This document shows positions 48,277 through 54,910 of a stretch of DNA of 54,910 nucleotides, in pieces. Within the stretch, counting starts at the first letter, position 1, and every line of letters begins with the position of its first letter. The translations under genes and the position numbers were made by a program. Location: NCBI RefSeq assembly GCF_024129435.1, contig NZ_JAMXXN010000018.1:1-54910 (forward strand), given 5' to 3'. The DNA comes from Acinetobacter lwoffii. GTDB lineage: Bacteria > Pseudomonadota > Gammaproteobacteria > Pseudomonadales > Moraxellaceae. The notes below the pieces were generated by a model that saw only the letters and a program-made list of their open reading frames with translations, was not told the DNA's origin and made no database searches.

Positions 48277-50003
48277 AAATCATGATTTCTGCTTTCATTC
48301 ATGTGCTGATCGATAAAGTTTTCGATCATCTCTTCTTCCTGATCATTCAATAATTCATAATCAAAACGGATGAAACTCTGCGTAATCAGTTGTGCTTTGG
48401 TTAGATAGATTTTGAGTTCTTCCTGACCGAGACGTAAATGAATGGTTTGTTTTTCTCTAAACATCTGGGAGCCAGACACGATGAGACTGGTTGAAACCTG
48501 ATCCAGTTGCGTCATTTTCACCAGGAGTGCGGGTTGATAGTTGACATGATGACGTTCGGTACGGGCATAGGCCGCACAAGGAAAGAGTTCTTGTGCCAGA
48601 ATTTCTAGTCCGATTTCCAGGCTCTTGTCAGTGGACTGCTTGATCCAGCGAATCACACCGCCACGCCACTGGCTCTGGGTTTTTTCCTGAACCAGAATAA
48701 ATTCACCAGTTTTTAAATTGGCAGGTGTAATACCAGTCCATTTAATCCGGTAACCATTGACACTAATATCCAGAACTTCAGCGCTATGAATCTGTTTCGT
48801 TTCGCGATCGAGCGCCTTGATACTGCTAAAGGCACTTGGAATCGTATTTTCCATCGAGCTGACAAAACTGCTTTCGCTCTGGAAATTATAATTGGCATCG
48901 AGTTCCAGGGTTTCATTGAAGTTTTTACCTTTAGACAGGTAAAAATGCGCCACGCTCAAGCCAAAGCAGATATTGATCTGTGCTGAATATTCATAACGTT
49001 CATGACGACGCTCGACATTGTTCGAGAGCAGATTGTAGATATGAAAATGCAGTGCAGGGGTCAGGAACAGTTTTTCATTCCGCGACAGATACTGCGCATT
49101 TTTGCTTTGAGTACCCGTTAAATGATCCATCAGGTTCTGGGTGGAAATATAGAAGCTCGGCTGAAACTGTGGCTCTTGATGGGTATTAAAGATCGGCGGA
49201 TGATCTTTGCTGGCATCGACTACATAACGGGACAGCGTGGTTTCCTTCGGCAGGATCTGTACCAGTTTGGCCCAGTCAAAACTGCATAGATACAGGCCCT
49301 GAATTTCTGCAGGCCGGATCTGATGAGTATTGAAGATATCCAGTAAAATCAGCTGTGCATAGGCATGTGCAATATTTTGGATTTCATGCTGGGTGCCTAA
49401 TACCTGATTGATATTACTTTGATAGAAATTGTTGTCTATGGCACATTCAAGCAGTTGATGGGCAGCTAGCCATTGTCCCAGACCTGGCGTGCTATATAGC
49501 ATATGCTGTTGATATAACAGAAGGGTGAGTTGCTGTAGTGCATAATAAATCGATACCATCCGGGCAGTTTGAATGCTCTTCTTTTTGCCTAGAGAAAATA
49601 GCGAAAACTTCTGATGGGTCAGCTGATGATTACAGCGTTTGACGATATCGATATAAATTTTGGCAAAATGACTGCGCAGCAGCATAGCCAGCTCAATAAT
49701 CTGGTCATTCCGGTCGGAAGTGATCAGGCCCTGATTGACGAAATGCTTTTCCAGACTGGTCAGGACATTTTCAAGGGTAGGATGCAAGACCTGAATCAGG
49801 TCAAAGCGCAGGGTTTCTGTACATTTCAGCTCAGAAACTTCCAATAAGGCATTAAACAGGGATTTGGATGAATTCCCTAGTTGTAGAATCGAAATCCCCG
49901 CAACCCATTCCTGCAAAGCCTTGGCAGTGGTTGGACAAAAGCTCAACTGCTCTCGTTTAAGTTCCGTCGGTGTCTGAAAAATGTCTGAAGTATGCGTGCT
50001 CAT
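48258..50003 (-). CDS. PilZ-like domain protein with helical N-terminus
   Basis: A 581-residue cytoplasmic protein. Residues 1-320 are mostly helical and not recognised. Around 332, ERRHERYEYS resembles the arginine motif of PilZ domains, and around 411 EVLDISVNGYRIKW resembles the Asp-x-Ser-x-x-Gly motif, with beta strands between and after (FILVQEK, GGVIRWIK). The two motifs are about 75 residues apart, more than in a plain PilZ, so there is an insert and the cyclic-di-GMP site is tentative. It starts nine bases after epmB and overlaps the FimX-like gene, so all three share a transcript. The last 90 residues (after NYQPALLVKM) may be a second domain. Confidence 0.6.
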   Translation of the reverse strand: MSTHTSDIFQTPTELKREQLSFCPTTAKALQEWVAGISILQLGNSSKSLFNALLEVSELKCTETLRFDLIQVLHPTLENVLTSLEKHFVNQGLITSDRNDQIIELAMLLRSHFAKIYIDIVKRCNHQLTHQKFSLFSLGKKKSIQTARMVSIYYALQQLTLLLYQQHMLYSTPGLGQWLAAHQLLECAIDNNFYQSNINQVLGTQHEIQNIAHAYAQLILLDIFNTHQIRPAEIQGLYLCSFDWAKLVQILPKETTLSRYVVDASKDHPPIFNTHQEPQFQPSFYISTQNLMDHLTGTQSKNAQYLSRNEKLFLTPALHFHIYNLLSNNVERRHERYEYSAQINICFGLSVAHFYLSKGKNFNETLELDANYNFQSESSFVSSMENTIPSAFSSIKALDRETKQIHSAEVLDISVNGYRIKWTGITPANLKTGEFILVQEKTQSQWRGGVIRWIKQSTDKSLEIGLEILAQELFPCAAYARTERHHVNYQPALLVKMTQLDQVSTSLIVSGSQMFREKQTIHLRLGQEELKIYLTKAQLITQSFIRFDYELLNDQEEEMIENFIDQHMNESRNHDLWEALK

Positions 50004-50012
50004 CTTTATTAT

Positions 50013-51035
50013 TTAACTCAAAAATGTTGAAACCCCAAAAAGCGGTGTCTTATTCTTCTCGCCCGCTATTTCTCGAACCAGTTTAGGAACCAAATACCCC
50101 GGCAGGTTCGCTAAAACTTCTGTATAAATCTCATTAATATGGTCAGGCGCCAAATCAAAATGATGCGCACCTTTTACTTTATCAAGTACATGTAAATAAT
50201 AAGGCATGACCCCGGCATCAAACAAGCGATAGCTTAAATTGACTAAAATCTGAGCAGAATCATTCACTCCGTTTAATAAAACCGCCTGATTCAGAACGGT
50301 GATCTGCTGTTGAACCAGTTGATTTAAACGCTTGCAAGTGAAGTCATCCAGCTCCGATGCATGGTTTGAGTGTACCACCAGAATAATACGTAGCCTACTG
50401 TTTTTTAACATGCTAAGTAGCTCTTCGTCGACTCGGTTGGGGATCACAATAGGAACTCGTGAATGTATTCTTAAGAATTTGAGATGTGGTACTGATTCTA
50501 GTCGTTCAATCCAGATTTTTAATTTCCTGTTCGATAAGGTTAGTGGATCACCGCCGCTCAGAATTACTTCATTAATATCAGGCTGGCTTTCCAGATATTG
50601 CTTGATGTTTATCCAGTCTTCATTTTTAGGCAGATTTTCCTGATAGGGGAAATGCCGGCGGAAACAATAACGGCAATGTACAGCACAGGCGCCCGTCAAG
50701 GTCAGCAAGAAACGGGATTTATATTTGTGCAGTACGCCGGGTTGCTGATTGGCCTGTTCTTCGCCCAAGGGATCGGTAACAAATCCTGGATGTTCTTCCA
50801 GTTCCAGATGATGGGGCAGCACTTGTAAAAGCAATGGGTCTAAAGGGTTTCCGGTCTGCATTTTGCCCACAAAAGCACGTGGTACGCGCAGTTTAAACTG
50901 TTCAGAAGCTAAAATGGCGCCTGAGAGAAGCTGTTCAGGTGCGAGTTGCAGCACTTTAAGCAGTTCGCGTGGATCAGTGATCAGGTCGCTGAGCTGTGAT
51001 TGCCAGTTTTGTTCTTGATATAAATAGTTCGTCAT
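50013..51035 (-). CDS. epmB: EF-P beta-lysylation lysine 2,3-aminomutase
   Basis: EpmB is a radical-SAM enzyme turning L-alpha-lysine into (R)-beta-lysine, which EpmA attaches to EF-P. The 340-residue length fits EpmB rather than longer clostridial lysine aminomutases. The iron-sulphur motif is CAVHCRYCFRRHFPY (about residue 116). Other parts are EVILSGGDPLTLSN, RIHSRVPIVIP, and the pyridoxal-phosphate lysine near the end (LVPKLVREIAG). efp lies divergently, as in E. coli. epmA is not in the window. It heads an operon with the PilZ-like and FimX-like genes. Confidence 0.93.
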   Translation of the reverse strand: MTNYLYQEQNWQSQLSDLITDPRELLKVLQLAPEQLLSGAILASEQFKLRVPRAFVGKMQTGNPLDPLLLQVLPHHLELEEHPGFVTDPLGEEQANQQPGVLHKYKSRFLLTLTGACAVHCRYCFRRHFPYQENLPKNEDWINIKQYLESQPDINEVILSGGDPLTLSNRKLKIWIERLESVPHLKFLRIHSRVPIVIPNRVDEELLSMLKNSRLRIILVVHSNHASELDDFTCKRLNQLVQQQITVLNQAVLLNGVNDSAQILVNLSYRLFDAGVMPYYLHVLDKVKGAHHFDLAPDHINEIYTEVLANLPGYLVPKLVREIAGEKNKTPLFGVSTFLS

Positions 51036-51417
51036 GCCGGAAGATTAACAATAATAAGTGAGAGGACAAAGCCTGATGGGCACAGTTTAACAGTTTGTGC
51101 GGAAGCGCAATAATCCACTGCGCTATAAAATAAAGAGTGATTAAGCTATGCTGATCTTCGTGCTCGCCTGATGGTATTTTAACGTTGAGCAAGACATGAA
51201 TAAACAAAGGATTTTCATGTCTGATTGTAACTTAAACAGCCTGAGTGGGTGAAAGCGGATTTTTTCATTGCGGCAAAGTGTATTGCTCATTTAGAATACG
51301 CAACATCAAATGAATGTGCATGTGGCAACTCAATGTTCGTGTCAGACTTGCTAAATGACATCGCAACAGCCCATAGCATCAATAGATTAAAGTTAGTAAG
51401 TTTGGAGTGCGCCAGTC
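51036..51417. promoter_or_regulatory. Divergent control region of epmB and efp
   Basis: This 382-base gap carries the inverted repeat AGACATGAA-N13-TTCATGTCT (51192-51222) and GCGCA-N9-TGCGC (51105-51123) followed by TATAAAAT. Either could be an operator; neither has a T-run. The efp start has GGAG eleven bases before. I see no credible gene, although a GTG frame runs from 51249 into efp. Confidence 0.5.
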
Positions 51418-51987
51418 ATGGCCTATTATTCTACGAATGATTTCAAGTCAGGCCTTAAGGTTATGCTTGATGGCAACCCATGTTCAATCATGGAAAACGA
51501 ATACGTAAAACCAGGTAAAGGCCAAGCTTTTAACCGCGTAAAATTACGTAACCTTAAATCAGGTAAAGTTCTGGAAAAAACTTTCAAATCAGGCGAGAAC
51601 CTAGAAGCGGCTGATATCGTTGAAGTAGAAATGGAATACTTGTACAACGATGGCGAAATGTGGAACTTCATGGATCCTGTTACCTTTGAACAGATCGCAG
51701 CTGATAAAACAGCAATGAGCGATGCTGCAAAATGGTTAAAAGATGATTCAAATGAAAAATGTACCATCATGTTGTTCAATGGCGTGCCTTTAAACGTGAC
51801 TCCACCGAACTTCGTCGTACTTAAAATCGTTGAAACTGATCCAGGTGTTCGTGGTGATACTTCTGGCGGTGGCGGTAAGCCAGCGAAACTTGAAACAGGT
51901 GCTGTAGTACGTGTTCCATTATTCGTACAGCAAGAAGAAAGCGTTCGTGTAGATACCCGTACTGGCGACTATTTAGAACGTGCATAA
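51418..51987 (+). CDS. efp: Elongation factor P
   Basis: EF-P relieves ribosomes stalled on consecutive prolines. It has 189 residues: a KOW-like domain I with the modified lysine in [15 protein letters not shown] (Lys34), then two OB domains with [16 protein letters not shown] and the C-terminal [14 protein letters not shown]. The lysine context matches EF-P proteins that receive beta-lysine, consistent with epmB next door. TTTGGAGTGCGCCAGTC precedes the ATG. It is monocistronic with a perfect terminator. Confidence 0.98.
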   Translation: MAYYSTNDFKSGLKVMLDGNPCSIMENEYVKPGKGQAFNRVKLRNLKSGKVLEKTFKSGENLEAADIVEVEMEYLYNDGEMWNFMDPVTFEQIAADKTAMSDAAKWLKDDSNEKCTIMLFNGVPLNVTPPNFVVLKIVETDPGVRGDTSGGGGKPAKLETGAVVRVPLFVQQEESVRVDTRTGDYLERA

Positions 51988-52014
51988 TGGTTTGAAAATA
52001 GACTATTATCGAGA

Positions 52015-52041
52015 GGGATGATTTAAATCATCCCTTTTTTT
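52015..52041 (+). terminator. Terminator of efp
   Basis: GGGATGATTTAAATCATCCC is a perfect palindrome, followed by a T-run, 27 bases after the stop codon. Confidence 0.9.
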
Positions 52042-52158
52042 ATGCCAAAGTCGTAGAGGAAAAGCAAAAGAACAGGCGTAAAGTCGCAAGGGAAAACAGC
52101 AGTACCTCGAACAACAACAATCACGCTGATTTGTATGCATCACAATATGAGGGATTGA

Positions 52159-54258
52159 ATGGAAACTTTACAAAAGAAGTCGACGCTGACTTCGAAAATG
52201 ATTTGGCTTTTGGTAGCCATTGTGGGTGCAGTCTCTTTTGGAGTTCTAGCACTGAGTCGGGGTGAGCATGTCAATGCAGTCTGGCTGGTACTTGCCGCCG
52301 CCTGTGTCTATAGCATTGCTTACCGTTTCTACAGTTTGTTTATCGCCACCAAAGTATTTGAGCTGAATGAACGCCGTTTAACGCCTGCGCATCGTCTGGC
52401 CGATGGTCTGGACTATGTGCCGACCAACAAAAGCGTTCTGTTTGGCCATCACTTTGCAGCGATTGCCGGTGCAGGTCCTTTAGTCGGTCCGATCTTGGCA
52501 GCACAAATGGGCTATTTACCCGGTACGATCTGGCTGTTAGTCGGTGTGGTGCTTGCCGGTGCAGTCCAGGATTTTCTGGTACTGTTTATTTCCACCCGTC
52601 GTGACGGTCGATCACTCGGTGAGATGGCCAAGCAGGAACTGGGTACTTTTGCCGGTATTATCGTGATGCTCGGTGCCTTGGGCGTGATGATCATCATTCT
52701 GGCAGTATTGGCGCTAGTCGTTGTTAAAGCACTGACTAACAGTCCATGGGGTGTATTCAGTATTGCAGCCACCATTCCGATTGCGATCTTTATGGGCATC
52801 TACATGCGTTTTATCCGCCCGGGTAAAATTGCTGAAGTCTCGATTATTGGTTTTGTCTTGATGATGCTGGGCATTATCTACGGTGAAAACATCGCACAAC
52901 ATCCATATTGGGGTCCGTTCTTTACGCTTTCTGGCACTGAACTCACTTGGGCACTGATCATTTATGGTTTCATTGCATCGGTACTGCCAGTCTGGCTATT
53001 GCTTGCTCCACGTGATTATCTGTCGACCTTCCTGAAAATTGGCGTGATTGCCGGTTTGGCCGTGGGTATCCTGTTTGCCATGCCTGAAATGAAACTGCCA
53101 GCGATTACCAAATTCATTGATGGGACTGGTCCTGTATTCGCAGGTTCTATGTTCCCATTCCTGTTCATTACTATTGCGTGTGGTGCGATTTCCGGTTTCC
53201 ATGCCTTGGTTTCTTCAGGGACGACACCGAAACTGGTCAACAACGAACGCGATATCCGTATGATCGGTTATGGCGGTATGTTGATGGAATCTTTTGTAGC
53301 GATCATGGCTTTGATCTGTGCTGCAATTCTGGATCCAGGAATTTATTTTGCGATTAACTCACCAGCAGCCTTGCTCGGTACTACCGCAGAAAGCGCAGCA
53401 GAAGCAGTGCGAACCCTTGGTTTTGTGGTAACCCCTGAAGCCTTGACTTTACTGGCACAGGAAGTGGGTGAAAACTCGATTCTGTCGCGTACTGGTGGTG
53501 CGCCAACTTTTGCAATCGGTATGGCACATATCATCACCGAAATTTTCAACAGCCGTGAAATGATGGCATTCTGGTATCACTTTGCGATTCTGTTTGAAGC
53601 ATTATTCATCCTGACTGCTGTAGATGCTGGTACCCGTGCCTGTCGCTTTATGGTTCAGGATACCGTGGGTATCGTGATTCCTGCGGTGAAACAGTCGCAT
53701 AACTTCTTCGGAAACCTGTTAGGTACTGCGGTTGCAGTTGCAGGCTGGGGATTCTTCGTCTATCAGGGCGTCGTCGATCCACTCGGCGGTATTAACAGTT
53801 TATGGCCACTCTTCGGTATTGGTAACCAGATTTTGGCTGCAATGGCATTGATTCTTGGTACGGTTATCCTGTTTAAGATGAAGAAGCAGAAATATGTCTG
53901 GGTGACAATTATCCCGACAGTGTTCCTGTTCATTACTTCCATGACAGCAGGCTGGCAGAAGATTTTCCACGAAAATCCAAAGATTGGTTTCCTTGCGCAG
54001 GCTGATCGTTTCAACACGGCGATTGCCAATAATGAAATCCTGGCACCAGCGAAAACTGTGGCAGAAATGCAGACGGTAGCGATGTCGAACCAGATTAATG
54101 CTGCGCTCTGTGCTTTCTTTATGATTGTAGCCTTTGTCATGTTGTTTGCTGCAATTCGCGTGATTCGTCGTGCATTGGCAAATCCTGAGCCATCTGTACA
54201 TGAAGCAGAAGCGATTTATCGCGATCCTGAAGAGATTCAGCCAGCGAAAGGTCATTAA
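52159..54258 (+). CDS. cstA: Carbon starvation protein A (pyruvate/peptide importer)
   Basis: A 699-residue inner-membrane protein with about 16-18 helices. CstA proteins were named for carbon starvation and take up peptides or pyruvate. Family segments are DYVPTNKSVLFGHHFAAIAGAGPLVGP minus its ends, LPGTIWLLVGVVLAGAVQDF, GAISGFHALVSSGTTPKLV minus its ends, and VDAGTRACRFMVQDT near residue 490. The downstream DUF466 gene, 10 bases after the stop codon, is the usual partner. The N-terminus is MetGluThrLeu at 52159. Confidence 0.93.
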   Translation: METLQKKSTLTSKMIWLLVAIVGAVSFGVLALSRGEHVNAVWLVLAAACVYSIAYRFYSLFIATKVFELNERRLTPAHRLADGLDYVPTNKSVLFGHHFAAIAGAGPLVGPILAAQMGYLPGTIWLLVGVVLAGAVQDFLVLFISTRRDGRSLGEMAKQELGTFAGIIVMLGALGVMIIILAVLALVVVKALTNSPWGVFSIAATIPIAIFMGIYMRFIRPGKIAEVSIIGFVLMMLGIIYGENIAQHPYWGPFFTLSGTELTWALIIYGFIASVLPVWLLLAPRDYLSTFLKIGVIAGLAVGILFAMPEMKLPAITKFIDGTGPVFAGSMFPFLFITIACGAISGFHALVSSGTTPKLVNNERDIRMIGYGGMLMESFVAIMALICAAILDPGIYFAINSPAALLGTTAESAAEAVRTLGFVVTPEALTLLAQEVGENSILSRTGGAPTFAIGMAHIITEIFNSREMMAFWYHFAILFEALFILTAVDAGTRACRFMVQDTVGIVIPAVKQSHNFFGNLLGTAVAVAGWGFFVYQGVVDPLGGINSLWPLFGIGNQILAAMALILGTVILFKMKKQKYVWVTIIPTVFLFITSMTAGWQKIFHENPKIGFLAQADRFNTAIANNEILAPAKTVAEMQTVAMSNQINAALCAFFMIVAFVMLFAAIRVIRRALANPEPSVHEAEAIYRDPEEIQPAKGH

Positions 54259-54268
54259 GGGGAATATT

Positions 54269-54571
54269 ATGAATCTGAAGTTTGCCAAAAGCGGGAAAAC
54301 GATGATTTATAAAATCATCAAGATGACCGTGATGTCACAAAAGGATTTAATCCTGAATCCGAAAAACTGGTCGCGGATTGCGACCTTGTGGCAACGTTTG
54401 CAGCAAAGTTTCCGCCTGATGGTCGGTGTACCTGATTATCAAACCTATGTGGAACATATGCGCAAGCATCATCCGGATCTGGAAGCCATGGACCCGAAAA
54501 CATTTTATCGTCACTGTGTGGATTCCCGTTATCCATCTGCGGGCGGTGATATGAAGAAGTGTCCGTGTTAA
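54269..54571 (+). CDS. YbdD/YjiX-family small protein
   Basis: A 100-residue protein of the DUF466 family, whose members (65-70 residues in E. coli) partner CstA-type transporters. The family core is at the C-terminus: RLMVGVPDYQTYVEHMRKHHPD minus its ends, then FYRHCVDSRYP and GGDMKKCPC. About 30 extra residues (NLKFAKSGKTMIYKIIKMTV) precede it; a start further in is possible. GGGGAATATT is the ribosome site. It shares the cstA message. Confidence 0.88.
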   Translation: MNLKFAKSGKTMIYKIIKMTVMSQKDLILNPKNWSRIATLWQRLQQSFRLMVGVPDYQTYVEHMRKHHPDLEAMDPKTFYRHCVDSRYPSAGGDMKKCPC

Positions 54572-54586
54572 TTGTTAAGTCATAAT

Positions 54587-54610
54587 AAGCGCCTTTCGGG
54601 GCGCTTTTTT
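54587..54610 (+). terminator. Terminator of cstA-ybdD
   Basis: AAGCGCC-tttcgg-GGCGCTT followed by Ts starts 16 bases after the stop codon. Confidence 0.87.
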
Positions 54611-54819
54611 ATTGTTTAAAACTGCTAGAGAAATAGAATATCCAGTTAAATCTGATGTCATTAATTGAGTTAGCTGAGAAAATTTTTATAAAAATCCAGG
54701 AAATCGCTTAAGTCTCTATACCTTTTAAGTATGATTCTTTTCAAATAGATCAATGAGCGTATGTCGATATTTTAGCATTGGAGCGAAAAGAAAAGGATCT
54801 CTATTTATGCTGATCATTT
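54611..54819. other. Empty AT-rich stretch before the right-hand element
   Basis: About 210 bases hold no gene, hairpin or repeat I can support. It separates the cstA-ybdD terminator from the insertion-sequence end. Confidence 0.5.
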
Positions 54820-54909
54820 TATTAGGGCGTGTCCTCATTTGAAGAATTGGTTTTAAATACTTAAAATCCTCCTTTGAGTTATTTTTATTTCTATATTTTC
54901 AATGGCACG
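54820..54909 (-). mobile_element. End of an insertion sequence, right copy
   Basis: This is the reverse complement of 1-90 over all 90 bases. The candidate boundary is TTAG (54822-54825), the mirror of CTAA at 85-88. On the plus strand an ATG at 54902 begins Met-Ala-Arg at the window edge. On the minus strand an open frame ends at about 54853. The body of the element lies outside the window to the right. Confidence 0.7.
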
Positions 54910-54910
54910 T

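Noticed and set aside
51249..51440. Plus-strand GTG frame of 63 codons running into efp
   Set aside because: Overlaps the efp start region in another frame and lies across the likely efp leader; cysteine pattern looks accidental.

Overview
The window reads as ordinary chromosome from an Acinetobacter species (Moraxellaceae). This is judged from gene content and protein similarity recalled from memory, not from a search. The main pointers are the dat-ddc pair that makes 1,3-diaminopropane, surE-nlpD followed by a LysR gene instead of rpoS, two tandem small secreted proteins of a Moraxellaceae-type family, a FimX-like protein, and a long N-terminally extended GAPDH. Coding density is high, base composition is moderately AT-rich, and almost every transcription unit ends in a clear hairpin plus T-run. 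I saw no rRNA, tRNA, CRISPR array or prophage.

Layout. Positions 1-90 and 54820-54909 are perfect inverted copies of one sequence, best read as the same end of one insertion sequence, so the segment is bracketed by two copies in opposite orientation. 0.1-9 kb: an OmpW-family porin, a small basic protein, a macrodomain-like protein, uvrB, a lipocalin, a RarD-type transporter and a large protein of unknown function. 9-15.6 kb: GAPDH, an HxlR regulator, obgE-proB, a PAP2 phosphatase and a SIMPL-domain protein. 16-19 kb: dat-ddc. 19.3-24.3 kb: a Pho box followed by pstS-pstC-pstA-pstB, with a hairpin between pstS and pstC. 24.4-26.3 kb: sohB, then two orphan genes lying between two copies of the sohB 3' end and terminator. 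26.3-33.3 kb (minus strand): a DUF2238-type membrane protein, purB-hflD-mnmA-nudJ, an AT-rich orphan, a gamma-carbonic anhydrase and a PBP5/6-type carboxypeptidase. 33.4-38.5 kb: paired small secreted proteins, surE-nlpD, a LysR regulator and argD. 38.6-46 kb: grxD, a LonB/LonH-like protease, an AmpG-like transporter with a large extra domain, gloA, a bile-acid:sodium-symporter-type protein, and rpmE behind a structured leader. 46.1-54.6 kb: a tight minus-strand operon epmB / PilZ-like / FimX-like, divergent from efp, then cstA-ybdD.

How the genes work together. dat and ddc are consecutive steps from aspartate semialdehyde to diaminopropane. The pst genes form one high-affinity phosphate importer. 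purB-hflD-mnmA-nudJ keeps the gene order known from E. coli. EpmB supplies beta-lysine for EF-P, encoded divergently, and shares its operon with two candidate cyclic-di-GMP effectors. NlpD, the carboxypeptidase, the PAP2 phosphatase and the AmpG-like permease all concern the envelope or peptidoglycan recycling.

The observations most worth following are the AmpG-like transporter with about 205 extra residues in one loop, the duplicated sohB tail flanking two orphans, the epmB/PilZ-like/FimX-like operon, the rpmE leader, and the inverted terminal repeats. I found no complete new defence or mobile system, and most of the window is housekeeping DNA.
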